From assembly GCF_001718795.1 (NCBI RefSeq), contig NZ_CP013435.1, positions 248,001 through 312,000 on the forward strand: a DNA stretch of 64,000 nucleotides. Direction: 5' to 3'. The translations under genes were made by a program, and so were the position numbers. Position 1 is the stretch's first letter, and each line of letters starts with the position of its first letter. Under the pieces are notes generated by a model. That model had not been told where the DNA came from, did no database searches, and saw nothing but the letters and a program-made list of their open reading frames with translations. This DNA is from Burkholderia latens (GTDB lineage Bacteria; Pseudomonadota; Gammaproteobacteria; Burkholderiales; Burkholderiaceae). Positions 36,194 through 45,235 of this stretch are shown piece by piece.

Positions 36194-37389
36194 GCTGCGT
36201 GTCCTTGCTTGCCGAGCGTGTCTTCGGCTTCTTCGCGCTCGTCGTCGGCCGATACCGACGAACCCTTGTCGAGTTCGGCCGGCACGTCGAGATCGACCGG
36301 CGCGGCCGGGAACGCGCCGCCTTCCGAGCGGAACCGCCGCAGCTGATAGACCCACGCGAGCACCTCGGCGACGGCCGAGTACAGCGAGCCGGGAATCTCG
36401 CGTTCGATTTCGACGTTGTGATACAGCGCCCGCGCGAGCGGCGGCGCCTCGAGCAGCGGCACGTTGTGCTCGGCCGCGAGTTCGCGGATGCGCGCGGCGA
36501 CGAGGTTCACGCCCTTCGCGACGACCTTCGGCGCGCGCATCTCGCCGTCCGTGTACTGCAGCGCGACGGCGAAGTGCGTCGGGTTCGTGACGACCACGTC
36601 GGCCTTCGGCACGGCGGCCATCATCCGGCGCCGCGCGATCGCGCGCTGCTGCTGGCGGATGCGGCCCTTCACGTGCGGATCGCCTTCGTTCTCGCGATGC
36701 TCGCGCTTCACTTCTTCCTTCGTCATGCGCAACTTCTTGTTGTACTGCCAGAGTTGGTAAGGCACGTCGAGCGCGGCGACCACCAGCATCCCGGCGACCG
36801 TCGTGCCGCAGCACACGGCCACCAGATGCATCGCGTCCGCGAGCGCCGAGCCGAGCGGCTGAGTCGCGAGGCCGAGCAGTTCGTCCTTGCTGCGCCAGAT
36901 CGCGATCCCGCCGATCCAGCCGACGACCAGCGTCTTCGCGAGCGACATCCCGAGCTGGATCGGCCCCTGGATCGAGAACATCCGGCCGAGGCCGGCGATC
37001 GGGTTCAGGCGGTCGAATTTCAGCTCGAAGGTCTTCTGCGAGATCAGCCAGCCGCCGAGGGCCATCGGCGCGAGCAGCGCGGCGAGACCGGTGAGCGCAA
37101 GAAGCGGCAGCAGCGCGGCAAGGCCTTCGACGCTCGCGGCACCCGCCGCCGACAGCATCCGGTGCGTGTCGAACGCAGTCGCGCGATCGAACGCGAACGC
37201 GCCGCGCAGCATCGCCTGCAAATGAGCGCCCGACGGACCCGCGAGCAGCCACGCACCGTAGAAACCGGCCGCGAGCAGCGCGAACGAAGCGAGTTCGCGC
37301 GAGCGCGCGACCTGCCCCTCCTCGCGCGCCTTCTCGCGGCGCCTCGGAGTGGCGGCTTCGGTTCTGTCGAGATCGCTCTCGTCTGCCAC
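36190..37389 (-). CDS. flhB: Flagellar export switch protein FlhB
   Basis: 399-residue export gate protein with four membrane helices and a cytoplasmic domain. That domain contains NPTH (in VVTNPTHFAVAL, near residue 270), the self-cleavage site that changes secretion from rod/hook to filament proteins. The N-terminal DRTEAATPRRREKAREEGQVARSREL is a family hallmark. The C-terminal extension is acidic and longer than in Salmonella. GTG 37389 lies just after GGAGGCCCC; in-frame codons up to 37434 lack a signal. First gene of the flhB-flhA-flhF-flhG-fliA unit. Confidence 0.97.
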   Translation of the reverse strand: MADESDLDRTEAATPRRREKAREEGQVARSRELASFALLAAGFYGAWLLAGPSGAHLQAMLRGAFAFDRATAFDTHRMLSAAGAASVEGLAALLPLLALTGLAALLAPMALGGWLISQKTFELKFDRLNPIAGLGRMFSIQGPIQLGMSLAKTLVVGWIGGIAIWRSKDELLGLATQPLGSALADAMHLVAVCCGTTVAGMLVVAALDVPYQLWQYNKKLRMTKEEVKREHRENEGDPHVKGRIRQQQRAIARRRMMAAVPKADVVVTNPTHFAVALQYTDGEMRAPKVVAKGVNLVAARIRELAAEHNVPLLEAPPLARALYHNVEIEREIPGSLYSAVAEVLAWVYQLRRFRSEGGAFPAAPVDLDVPAELDKGSSVSADDEREEAEDTLGKQGHAA

Positions 37390-37707
37390 GGGGCCTCCAG
37401 TCGGGTACGGCGAAATGCCGTTTTCCAGTGACACCGATTATTCATGCGCACGTCAAACGCCGATCCGTCGAGCAAAGCCGGGAAAGGGGGGTATTTCGGG
37501 GAATCGGGCGGGGCGGTGGGGCGGGGGCGAAGCCGAGGAAGCGCGGGGGGTGAGGCGAGAGGCCGGTGAATCGATGGCAGCCGAAGCGGGGAGCGGGATG
37601 CGGGAGCGGGAAGCCGCGAAGCGGGAGCGGGAGAAGCGAACCGGTCCAGGCCAGGCGGCGAACGACCGGCCCCGGCGCGACGGCGTCGCGCACGGGGCGG
37701 CCGGCAT
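37390..37707. other. G-rich region upstream of flhB
   Basis: About 320 bases containing the presumed flhB promoter and, from 37480 to 37640, an unusually purine-rich stretch with several imperfect copies of GCGGGAGCGGGA. I see no sigma-28 or convincing sigma-70 promoter, no terminator and no gene. Confidence 0.4.
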
Positions 37708-38088
37708 TCAGATCGCCGGAATCGGATCGGCGCCGTAGCGATTCGGGCCGTTCGTGCCGCGCGAGCACATCCACACGAGCAGCAGGATCCCGCCGACGAT
37801 CGGAATCAACGCGATCAGCAGGAACCAGCCTGAGCGGCCGGTATCGTGCAGCCGGCGCACGGTGACCGCGAGGCTCGGGAGCACCAGCGCAAGCGACACG
37901 ATCAGTGCGACGAGCGCCAGCAGCAGCGAAATCGCCCCCGTCTCGCGGCCGACGGCGGCGAGCACCTGGCACGCGAGCGACACGATGCCGGTGAGCAGCG
38001 CGAAATACCAGTATTCGGCGCGGCGCGCGCGGCCTTCGAATTTCGCGTACTGGTTGAATACGGAACGAATGGCTTCGGTGAAATTCAT
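37708..38088 (-). CDS. DUF805 family membrane protein
   Basis: 126-residue protein with four predicted membrane helices. It has the DUF805 hallmarks: FEGRARRAEYWYFAL at the start of helix 1, RRLHDTGRSGWFLL before helix 3, and a closing GTNGPNRYGADP. Members are common small inner-membrane proteins of unknown function (E. coli YhaH/YhaI). GAGGGC lies before the ATG. It stands alone between flhB and the VOC gene and is not obviously connected to motility. Confidence 0.92.
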   Translation of the reverse strand: MNFTEAIRSVFNQYAKFEGRARRAEYWYFALLTGIVSLACQVLAAVGRETGAISLLLALVALIVSLALVLPSLAVTVRRLHDTGRSGWFLLIALIPIVGGILLLVWMCSRGTNGPNRYGADPIPAI

Positions 38089-38466
38089 GTTATTGCCCTC
38101 ATGTTTTATATCGACGACCCCGGAAACAACGCGGCATTATAAATTTGAATTTCAGCGTGCTGCATCTGTTTTCTCGCAGCGGCCGCCCATCGCCGTCAAC
38201 GTCGCACAACGGCTGCTGCAACGGCTGAACGCCGCGGCGGCGCCTTGCTTGTCACGTCATTTTAATAATGATTCGTGCCGAACAAAATTAACAGACCGAT
38301 AATCCATCGGTTGATTGCAGCCGAATGAAACGCGCTGCGATCGATAATCAAAACGGTCGTTCGGTACGCGATTTACCGGACGACGGGGAACAGACGCGCG
38401 AATCGCCCGGCCTGCCCCTGCCGCCGCGTGCCGCGCCAGCCGCCCCCGGAGCGGCCGGCCATTCCC
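38089..38466. other. AT-richer intergenic region
   Basis: About 380 bases. The part from 38090 to 38360 is clearly lower in GC (AAATTTGAATTT, TTTTAATAATGATT) and should hold the DUF805 promoter. CGATAATC occurs at 38297-38304 and again at 38342-38349. No gene or terminator recognised. Confidence 0.4.
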
Positions 38467-38964
38467 CTAGCCGGCCGCCGCTCGCTCCAGCACGCGGAGA
38501 TCGAGCTTCTTCATCGTCATCACTTCCGCCATCACGCGCTCGGCGCGTGCCGGGTCACCGGCCATCAGTTCGGCCATCTGCACGGGCACCACCTGCCACG
38601 ACACGCCGAAGCGGTCGCGCAGCCAGCCGCACTGCTGCGCGCGCTCGTCGCCGCCTTCGGCGAGCGCCGCCCAGTAGCGGTCGATCTCGGGCTGATCGCG
38701 GCAGTTGACGACGAACGACACGGCCGGCGTGAGCGGAAACGCCGGGCCGCCGTTCAGCGCGAGAAACGCCTGTCCGTCGAGTTCGAACGACACCGTCATC
38801 ACCGTGCCCTCGGCCTGCCCCGACGCCTGCGCGCCGGCCTTGCCGTAGCGCGCGACGTGCAGGATGCGCGCGTCGTCGAACACCGAGACGTAGAAGTTCG
38901 CCGCCGCCTCGGCGTCGCGGTCGAACCACAGGAACGGCGTGATGCGTTGAATACGCTGGCTCAT
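38467..38964 (-). CDS. VOC-fold protein (PhnB/3-demethylubiquinone methyltransferase-like domain)
   Basis: 165 residues of the glyoxalase/bleomycin-resistance (VOC) superfamily, PhnB-like branch: RITPFLWFDRDAEAAANFYVSVF at the start, FELDGQAFLALNGGPAF in the middle, and GWLRDRFGVSWQVVP before the C-terminal helices. These proteins are often annotated as 3-demethylubiquinone-9 methyltransferase, but that is a domain-name artefact; no SAM-binding motif is present. ATG 38964 (MSQRIQR) suits the family; ten more upstream codons are unlikely. Function unknown. Confidence 0.88.
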   Translation of the reverse strand: MSQRIQRITPFLWFDRDAEAAANFYVSVFDDARILHVARYGKAGAQASGQAEGTVMTVSFELDGQAFLALNGGPAFPLTPAVSFVVNCRDQPEIDRYWAALAEGGDERAQQCGWLRDRFGVSWQVVPVQMAELMAGDPARAERVMAEVMTMKKLDLRVLERAAAG

Positions 38965-39100
38965 GGCGCTGTCTCCTCGATGTCGTGGCGGCACCGGTGC
39001 CGGTCTTATATCGTAGACGCTGTAACGGGACGGTGCGGCCGACCGGCCCGTAGTCGGGAATCCGGAACCCGGAATCCGGAATCCGGAGACGAACGAAAAA

Positions 39101-39122
39101 AGGGGGCGATTGCTCGCCCCCT
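39101..39122 (-). terminator. Terminator of the DUF2844-DUF3443 operon
   Basis: AGGGGGCGA - 4 bases - TCGCCCCCT, with six Ts following on the leftward strand; 26 bases beyond the DUF3443 stop. Confidence 0.88.
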
Positions 39123-39148
39123 CTCCGGTAGCCGCCGCGCGCTCGCGT

Positions 39149-40420
39149 TCAGAACGCGACGTAAGGCTGCGCGCCGCCGCTCGACGTCTTGTCCATCCCG
39201 AAGTAGATCGTCTTGCCGTAGAAATGCGGCATGCCGAGATCGAGCCACAACGACGGCCTCGACTGATCCGCGCTCAGCCATCCAGCGATATCGTTGAACG
39301 CGAATGTCGAACTGTTTTGAAACAACGAATCCGCATTTGCTACCGCCATCGAAACAGTACCGGCCGTGCCGTTTTTACCGGTCAACGTCGCTGTATAGGT
39401 CGTTGTCGTCGTCGGGCAATAGAAATCCGAATTCTGGTTGCAGATAGGTGTGGCTTGAGAGTCAAAGAAGTAAGCGTTGGAACCCGTATCGAAAAATGCG
39501 CCGCCGCCGTTCGCGGTCAACAACTGACGGCCTTGGAACGTTGCGTCGACATCGCCACCTGTCGTCGAAGTCAGCATGGTCGACGCATTGAGTGCATTAT
39601 TGCTCCGCGTTCCGATCCCAAACGTCAGCAGCCCCGTCGCGCTCCCCTGCCCGCTGCTCGAGATGTTCGGCATCTGTACGATCACGCCGTTGTTGTCGGT
39701 CGCAAAATGATGGATCGGGTTGGCAACAATCTGAGATTGCGAAACCGGTGACACCACGCAACTGGCATTTCCGTTGGGGCAAACATAATAGTTGTTACTA
39801 CTTGGCGACGTCGATGTCGTACAACTCGGACCACAGTCGTACGGAGCCGGTCCTATGCCGAGAATGCCGTTCGCGCCGAGATCGCTAGCCGTGTTGGCTG
39901 ACTTACCTCCGTTTGTGCATGTGCCCGGCACGTTAGCCGTGCCTAAGTCCCCGATGATTTGCACCTGCAGCGAATTCGCCTGTTCACTACCAATCGACAA
40001 GTCGACTGTGCGCACCGTACCCCATGTATAGCTAGATAAGAAAGCCCCGCACTCCACGACCGGCGCTCCGCCATTCGTCGTTTGCGGCAGATTGTTCAAT
40101 ACACCCGACGACAACGCGCTGCCGACGAGCCGCAGCCCATACGACGCGGTGTCGACGAGCACGTTGCTGACCACCTGGCAGTTCGACGTGCCCGGCGCGC
40201 AGATCTTCACGTTGACGGTCGGGATGTTGATCACGCGCGCGACGCCGGTGCCGACCGTGATCACGGCCGTGTTCGCCGTATTGCCGTCCGATACGCTGGA
40301 GCCGCCGCTGTTGCCGCCGCCGTTGTCGTCGCCGCCGCCGCATGCGCTCACGAGCATCGCCGTGGCAGCCGCCACGCTCAGCAGGCCCAGCCAGCGCTTG
40401 AAGGTACGAGGAATGGTCAA
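39149..40420 (-). CDS. DUF3443 lipoprotein, predicted pepsin-like aspartic peptidase fold
   Basis: 423-residue lipoprotein: signal peptide ending LVSAC (acylated Cys27), then a Gly/Ser/Asn spacer to about residue 48. The rest reads like a two-lobed aspartic peptidase. The first lobe has D90-T-A-S in NVLVDTASYGLRLV and NGILGIGP (184-191), matching pepsin's DGILGLxxP. The second lobe has D311-T-G-S in AFFDTGSNAYFF and a closing LDLGMPHFYGKTIYFG. Ten cysteines suggest disulphides. DUF3443 has no established function; peptidase activity is my inference. Start TTG 40420 follows GGGAGAG. It lies 16 bases after DUF2844 and is co-transcribed with it. Confidence 0.85.
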   Translation of the reverse strand: MTIPRTFKRWLGLLSVAAATAMLVSACGGGDDNGGGNSGGSSVSDGNTANTAVITVGTGVARVINIPTVNVKICAPGTSNCQVVSNVLVDTASYGLRLVGSALSSGVLNNLPQTTNGGAPVVECGAFLSSYTWGTVRTVDLSIGSEQANSLQVQIIGDLGTANVPGTCTNGGKSANTASDLGANGILGIGPAPYDCGPSCTTSTSPSSNNYYVCPNGNASCVVSPVSQSQIVANPIHHFATDNNGVIVQMPNISSSGQGSATGLLTFGIGTRSNNALNASTMLTSTTGGDVDATFQGRQLLTANGGGAFFDTGSNAYFFDSQATPICNQNSDFYCPTTTTTYTATLTGKNGTAGTVSMAVANADSLFQNSSTFAFNDIAGWLSADQSRPSLWLDLGMPHFYGKTIYFGMDKTSSGGAQPYVAF

Positions 40421-40436
40421 GATCGCTCTCCCGCTG

Positions 40437-40940
40437 TCACTGGATGTCGGTGCCGGTCAGCCCGGCAGGCAGCGCGTTCGGCAGCCATGCCTGCCCCGCG
40501 AACGCGCCCATGTGGCCGCCGGTGCGAATCACGAGGCCGGTCGTATCGACGGACACCGGCGCGCGCCAGCCGCGCGCCGCATGCGCGGCTTGCACGCCGG
40601 CGGTGTACTGCGGGAAATAGCTGCCGAGCAGCGATTCGAGGTCGGGCATGCTCGGCCCGCGCCATGCGAGACCGAACACGGTGCCGCCGGCGGTCGTGTA
40701 TTCGTGGATGATCGTGCCCGATCCGAGCGTGATCTCGCGGACGGTGTACGCGGCGGCGTTCGCCTGCGCGCCGTCGGCCGAGCGCATCGCGCGCTGCATC
40801 GCGCGCACGGTCGCGGCGTGATCGTCCGCCGGCGGCGACATCGGCGCGCCGCCCAGTTCGGCGTGTGCGTGGACCGACCACAGCACAGCCGTTGCAGCCG
40901 TCGCGTGCACGACGGCCCAGCCCAAGCGTTTCAGCTTCAC
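40437..40940 (-). CDS. DUF2844 secreted protein
   Basis: 167-residue exported protein with a signal peptide ending AHA at about residue 27. The mature domain contains TLGSGTIIHEYTTAGGTVFGL and WRGPSMPDLESLLGSYFPQY, typical of DUF2844, a family without known function. GTG 40940 is preceded by a run of seven Gs that can act as ribosome site; the frame upstream to 41009 is not credible. It immediately precedes the DUF3443 gene. A substrate, chaperone or inhibitor of that predicted peptidase would fit, but nothing in the sequence proves it. Confidence 0.85.
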   Translation of the reverse strand: MKLKRLGWAVVHATAATAVLWSVHAHAELGGAPMSPPADDHAATVRAMQRAMRSADGAQANAAAYTVREITLGSGTIIHEYTTAGGTVFGLAWRGPSMPDLESLLGSYFPQYTAGVQAAHAARGWRAPVSVDTTGLVIRTGGHMGAFAGQAWLPNALPAGLTGTDIQ

Positions 40941-41214
40941 GTTCCCCCCCAAGGGACTGGTTTCGCTGCCCGACGCGCCGCAATCAGATCCGGCGCCGCC
41001 AGTCAACAAATAAGAATCGCAAGAATGGCGCTTCGTTGCCTGCTGACGCGTAGTATGCCTGCGGAGTGTGTCAGAGTGTCAATTGGTCGCAGTATGACGC
41101 GACGCAACATCGCCTGCGGCACGCACGCCGCGGGAGGGGGGGAACCCTGCGCACGCGCTGCCCATCGGGCCGCTGTGCAGCGGCGCCGATGTCACGGGAT
41201 GCAACCGCGCAGGA

Positions 41215-41949
41215 TCAGAAACCGAGGCTGGCGAGCAGGTCGTCGACCTGCGCCTGATCCTGCACGACGTCGGACTTGCCTTCCGGCGCGATCTGCGGCC
41301 CGTTCAACAGCGACTCGGGGCTGCCGGTTGCGCTGATCTTCTGCTCGGCCGCGAGCGCGGCCGCGGTCGCCGCGAACTGCTCGCGCCGCTCGGGCGCGAT
41401 GTTCTCGACGAGCACGGTCAGCAGCTGCTGCTCGATCAGGTAGACCATGTCCATGATCTTCTTGATCACCTGCCCGGTCAGATCCTGAAAGTCCTGCGCG
41501 AGCATGATCTCGAGCAGTTGCGCGCTGGTCGCCGATGCGGCTTCGGGCAGTGCGTGCAGGAACGTGCGCGTGTCGTGCATCAGCTCGCGCACTTCCGCGT
41601 GCTCGATCGGCGCCGCGTACCACTGCGCCCAGCGCGCGTCGAGCGCCTCGGCCTCGTTGTGGATGCGTTCCTGCATCGGCTTCGCGATCTCGATCGCGTT
41701 CAGCACGCGCTCGGCCGCCTGCTCGGTCATCGTCGCGACGTAGCGCAGCCGGTCGCGCGCGTCGGGCACGGCTTCCGCCGCACGCTCGACGTGCTTGTCG
41801 AGCCCGAGTTCACGCATCGAATCGCGCAGCGTGCGCGTGACGTGGCCGATGCGGGCGAGGATCCGGTCGCTCGCGTAATCGGCGCCTTCGGCATGGCCGT
41901 CGGCGTTGACTGCCGCGCCGGCAAGCGCCGCATGGATCGGCTCGTTCAC
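41215..41949 (-). CDS. cheZ: CheY-P phosphatase
   Basis: 244-residue CheZ, which dephosphorylates CheY-P and ends the tumble signal. The central four-helix hairpin carries the catalytic pair Asp/Gln in AQDFQDLTGQVIKKIMDMV. The C-terminal DDLLASLGF is the CheY-binding tail, nearly the same as in E. coli. It is about 30 residues longer than the E. coli protein. GTG 41949 follows GGGAGC. Only two bases separate it from cheY, so the enzyme and its substrate are made together. Last gene of the mot-che operon. Confidence 0.96.
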   Translation of the reverse strand: MNEPIHAALAGAAVNADGHAEGADYASDRILARIGHVTRTLRDSMRELGLDKHVERAAEAVPDARDRLRYVATMTEQAAERVLNAIEIAKPMQERIHNEAEALDARWAQWYAAPIEHAEVRELMHDTRTFLHALPEAASATSAQLLEIMLAQDFQDLTGQVIKKIMDMVYLIEQQLLTVLVENIAPERREQFAATAAALAAEQKISATGSPESLLNGPQIAPEGKSDVVQDQAQVDDLLASLGF

Positions 41950-41951
41950 GT

Positions 41952-42347
41952 TCAGCTCCCGGCCTTGGCCATCTTGTCGATGATCTTGTTCAGCTTCTCG
42001 TCGAGCGTCGCGGCCGTGAACGGCTTCACGACGTAGCCGCTCGCGCCCGCCTGCGCAGCCGCGATGATGTTCTCCTTCTTCGACTCGGCCGTGACCATCA
42101 GCACCGGCAGGTGCGTGAGCGTCGCGTCAGCGCGGATTTCCTTGAGCATCGCGAGGCCGTCGAGGTTCGGCATGTTCCAGTCCGAGATCACGAAGTCGAA
42201 GCCGCCGCCACGCAGCCGTGCGAGGCCGGCCGCGCCGTCCTCGGCTTCGTCGACGTTCGTGTAGCCCAGCTCCTTCAGCAGGTTGCGGACGATCCGGCGC
42301 ATCGTCGGGAAGTCGTCCACCACCAGGATTTTCATGCTCTTGTCCAT
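41952..42347 (-). CDS. cheY: Chemotaxis response regulator CheY
   Basis: 131-residue single receiver domain that carries the signal from CheA to the flagellar switch. Phosphorylation site D56 (FVISDWNMP), acidic pair D11/D12, T86 and K108 are all in place, and VKPFT is typical of motor-binding CheY. A short MDKS leads the domain. It is closer to E. coli CheY than the other single-domain regulator at 50100. It sits directly before cheZ. Confidence 0.96.
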   Translation of the reverse strand: MDKSMKILVVDDFPTMRRIVRNLLKELGYTNVDEAEDGAAGLARLRGGGFDFVISDWNMPNLDGLAMLKEIRADATLTHLPVLMVTAESKKENIIAAAQAGASGYVVKPFTAATLDEKLNKIIDKMAKAGS

Positions 42348-42414
42348 CGTCGTTCCTTTGCAGATTCGTTACCGTCCGGGCACGCAGCATCGCACGTGCC
42401 CGGTTACATTTCAT

Positions 42415-43506
42415 TCAGACGCGCTGCACGCGGTCGCCCATCGTCGCCAGTCGCGCCATCACGCGCCGGCTCATCTCGGCGAGCGGCACGATCTCGTCCG
42501 CGCCGCCGAGCGCGATTGCCTCGCGCGGCATCCCGAACACGATGCAGCTCGCCTCGTCCTGCGCGAACGTATACGCGCCCGCGCGTTTCATGTCCAGCAG
42601 GCCCGCCGCGCCGTCGCGGCCCATCCCCGTGAGGATCACGCCGATCGCGTTCTTGCCCGCGTGCTGCGCCGCCGAGCGGAACAGCACGTCGACCGACGGC
42701 CGGTGGCGGTTCACCGGCGGCTCGTCCGACAGCTGCGCGATGTAGTTCGCGCCGCTCCTCGCGAGCAGCAAGTGCGCATGGCCGGGCGCGATGTATGCGT
42801 GACCCGGCAGCACGCGCTCGCCGTGCTCGGCTTCCTTCACCGCGATCCGGCACAGCCCGTTGAGCCGTTGCGCGAACGATTTCGTGAAGCCGGGCGGCAT
42901 GTGCTGCGCGATCAGCACTGCCGGCGCATCCGGCGGCAGCGGCGTCAGCACCTCGCGAATTGCCTCGGTGCCGCCCGTCGACGCGCCGATGATGATCAGC
43001 TTCTCGGTACTGACGAGCGGGTTGTTGACCATCGGCGCCGCCGGCTGGCCGCTGGCCGTGCGCGCGGCGGCCTGCGGCTGCGGCGCCTGGCGCACGCGTG
43101 CGCGCGACGCCGCACGGATCTTGTCCGCGAGCTTTTCCGCGTAGTCGAGCATGCCGTCGCGAATGCCGACCCGCGGCTTCGTGACGAAATCCACCGCGCC
43201 GAGTTCGAGCGCGCGCAGCGTGATTTCCGAGCCGCGCTCGGTCAGCGACGACACCATCACGACCGGCATCGGCCGCAGGCGCATCAGCTTCTCGAGGAAG
43301 TCGAGGCCGTCCATGCGCGGCATTTCGACGTCCAGCGTCAACACGTCCGGGTTGTGCTGCTTGATGAGCTCGCGCGCGACGAGCGGATCGGGCGCGGTTG
43401 CGCACACCGTCATGTCGGGCTGGCTGTTGATGATCTCCGTCATCAGACTGCGGATCAGCGCCGAATCGTCGACGCACAACACTTTGATCTTCTGCACTGC
43501 GGTCAT
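42415..43506 (-). CDS. cheB: Protein-glutamate methylesterase/glutamine deamidase CheB
   Basis: 363-residue two-domain enzyme that resets receptor methylation. Receiver domain 1-125 with phosphorylation site D59 ([12 protein letters not shown]), a Pro/Gln/Ala linker (about 137-165), and a methylesterase domain with triad S176 (GASTGG), H202 (QHMP) and D298 (GMGRDG). Its ATG overlaps the cheD stop by four bases. A 67-base gap separates it from cheY. Confidence 0.97.
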   Translation of the reverse strand: MTAVQKIKVLCVDDSALIRSLMTEIINSQPDMTVCATAPDPLVARELIKQHNPDVLTLDVEMPRMDGLDFLEKLMRLRPMPVVMVSSLTERGSEITLRALELGAVDFVTKPRVGIRDGMLDYAEKLADKIRAASRARVRQAPQPQAAARTASGQPAAPMVNNPLVSTEKLIIIGASTGGTEAIREVLTPLPPDAPAVLIAQHMPPGFTKSFAQRLNGLCRIAVKEAEHGERVLPGHAYIAPGHAHLLLARSGANYIAQLSDEPPVNRHRPSVDVLFRSAAQHAGKNAIGVILTGMGRDGAAGLLDMKRAGAYTFAQDEASCIVFGMPREAIALGGADEIVPLAEMSRRVMARLATMGDRVQRV

Positions 43507-44249
43507 GCCTCCTGCTTTCTCGAAAGGTTGGCCGCATAAGAGCTGCCTGTCTTCACGCCGGCCGCGGGCGCGGCTGCGCCGCCGCGCGCGCCGAACAACT
43601 CGATGCGCGGCCGGGCCGGCGGCGGCGCGGCCGGCCGCTTCGCCGCGAACAGCTCGACGTGCGCGCGCGGCCGTGCGGCGCGCAGGCGCTCGGCCTCGCG
43701 CGCGAGCGCGGCTTCGCGCTCGGTCACGCCCGGCACCTGCAGCCGCAGCTTCTTCACCATCGCGCGGCCGGAGCGCGGCATGAACGCGACCTTGCGCGGA
43801 TGCACGCCCTGCAGATCCTCGGCGGTGATCCGGATGCGTTCAAGCGCCAGATAGCGGCGCACGAAATCCGCGTTGCGGTCGCCGATGTTGATCGTCGTCA
43901 TCCCGGCCAGCACGGCCGCGCCGCCGAACACCTTCGCCTCGATGCGCTCGCGGCGTCCGCCGGCCTTGATCAGTTCGTTGATCAGCACTTCCATCGCGTA
44001 CGCGCCGTAGCGCATCGCGTCGGACGCGGCCGCGCCGGCATCCGCGCCGTCGTCGGGCAGCATGAAGTGGTTCATCCCGCCGATGCCCGCGAACGGATCG
44101 TGCAGGCATGCGGCGACGCACGAGCCGAGCACGGTCATCAGCACCATGTCCTCGGACGTCATGTAGAACTCGTTCGGCAACAGCTTCACGCCCGGGCGTT
44201 CGAAGTGATTGTCGAAGTAGCGATTGGTCGCGATCGGCAGGGCGCTCAT
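43503..44249 (-). CDS. cheD: Chemoreceptor glutamine deamidase CheD
   Basis: 248 residues. The catalytic Cys44 ([10 protein letters not shown]) and His61 (MNHFMLP) of the CheD deamidase family are present; it converts receptor glutamines to glutamates and can modulate adaptation. The core ends near residue 190. The final 55 residues form an Arg/Ala/Pro-rich tail in which [11 protein letters not shown] and [11 protein letters not shown] are two copies of an (E)LFxA-R-like element, a feature I do not know from other CheD proteins. Overlaps both cheR and cheB by four bases. Confidence 0.95.
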   Translation of the reverse strand: MSALPIATNRYFDNHFERPGVKLLPNEFYMTSEDMVLMTVLGSCVAACLHDPFAGIGGMNHFMLPDDGADAGAAASDAMRYGAYAMEVLINELIKAGGRRERIEAKVFGGAAVLAGMTTINIGDRNADFVRRYLALERIRITAEDLQGVHPRKVAFMPRSGRAMVKKLRLQVPGVTEREAALAREAERLRAARPRAHVELFAAKRPAAPPPARPRIELFGARGGAAAPAAGVKTGSSYAANLSRKQEA

Positions 44250-45232
44250 CCGCGTTCTCCGTAAGCGGGCGCGCCACCCGCGACGCGTGCGGCCATGCGC
44301 GGCGGCACCGCGGCCGGCGTGGCCGCGCCGCGCGCACGCGCACCCTGCGCGGCATCGCGCGTCAGTTCGTATACGGTCTGCCCGCGCAGCCGGAACGCCT
44401 GCGTGACGTACGTGAAGTTCTCCGAATGCCCGGCGAACAGCAGCCCGCCCGGCTTCACGAGCGGCTCGAAGCGCGACAGCACCTGCCCCTGCGTCGGCTT
44501 GTCGAAATAGATCATCACGTTGCGGCAGAAGATCGCGTCGAACGGCTTGCCGATTCCGTAGTCGGCATCGGTCAGGTTCAGTTGCTCGAAGCGGATCATC
44601 GCGCGCAGTTCGGGGCGCACCTTCACGCGGCCGGCCTGCGCGCCGGTGCCTTTCAGGAAGAAGCGCTTGAGCCGCTCGGGGCTCAGGTGCTTGACCTGGT
44701 CGTACGTGTAGATGCCGGCGTCGGCCTTCGCGAGCACCTGCGTGTCGAGGTCGGTCGCGAGGATCGACGCGCCGCGCGCGGCCGATTCGCCGAGCGCCTC
44801 GATCAGCGTGATCGCGATCGAGTACGGCTCCTCGCCGGTCGACGCCGCCGAGCACCACACCGAGACCGGCGCCGGCCGCGTCTTCACGAACTCGGCGAGG
44901 ATCGGGAAATGGTGCGACTCGCGGAAGAACGCGGTCAGGTTCGTCGTCAGCGCGTTGGTGAACGCTTCCCACTCGAGCGGATCGTCCTCCTGCTCGAGCA
45001 GGTCCAGATAATCGCGGAACGTGTCGAGGCCGCGGGCGCGCAGCCGGCGAGCAAGCCGGCTGTACGCCATGTCGCGCTTGTGCTCGGACAGCGAGATCCC
45101 GGCGCGTTGATGAATCAGCGCGCGAATGCGTGCGAAATCCGCGCCGGTGAACGCGAAGTCGCGCCCGGGCTCGCCCGCGCGGGGCGAGGCTTCCGGGGCA
45201 TCGGATCGAAACGGTGCGCGCGCGGACGGCAT
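44246..45232 (-). CDS. cheR: Chemotaxis protein methyltransferase CheR
   Basis: 328-residue SAM-dependent glutamate methyltransferase for chemoreceptors. N-terminal helical domain ([29 protein letters not shown]) and catalytic domain with [18 protein letters not shown] (SAM loop), ATDLDTQVL and [14 protein letters not shown] are complete. A C-terminal Arg/Ala/Pro extension of about 40 residues follows. It lies between mcp and cheD; the receptor upstream ends in a pentapeptide that can tether this enzyme. Confidence 0.97.
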   Translation of the reverse strand: MPSARAPFRSDAPEASPRAGEPGRDFAFTGADFARIRALIHQRAGISLSEHKRDMAYSRLARRLRARGLDTFRDYLDLLEQEDDPLEWEAFTNALTTNLTAFFRESHHFPILAEFVKTRPAPVSVWCSAASTGEEPYSIAITLIEALGESAARGASILATDLDTQVLAKADAGIYTYDQVKHLSPERLKRFFLKGTGAQAGRVKVRPELRAMIRFEQLNLTDADYGIGKPFDAIFCRNVMIYFDKPTQGQVLSRFEPLVKPGGLLFAGHSENFTYVTQAFRLRGQTVYELTRDAAQGARARGAATPAAVPPRMAARVAGGAPAYGERG

Positions 45233-45235
45233 GGC

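Noticed and set aside
34091..37252. An FlhA frame extended to 1053 codons
   Set aside because: The first 350 or so codons are flhB out of frame. The real FlhA start is ATG 36193, overlapping the flhB stop.
37480..37640. Purine-rich GCGGGAGCGGGA repeats as a coding or regulatory element
   Set aside because: The copies are imperfect and unevenly spaced and open frames across them are low complexity. I can support no function.
38467..38964. 3-demethylubiquinone-9 methyltransferase
   Set aside because: The sequence is a VOC-fold PhnB-like protein with no SAM-binding motif; the enzyme name is carried over from a domain title.
39056..39092. Short tandem CCGGAATCCGGAA-like repeat as a mobile or CRISPR-type element
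   Set aside because: Only four degenerate units of 7-8 bases with no spacers. It is a simple local repeat next to a terminator. No CRISPR array was seen in the window.
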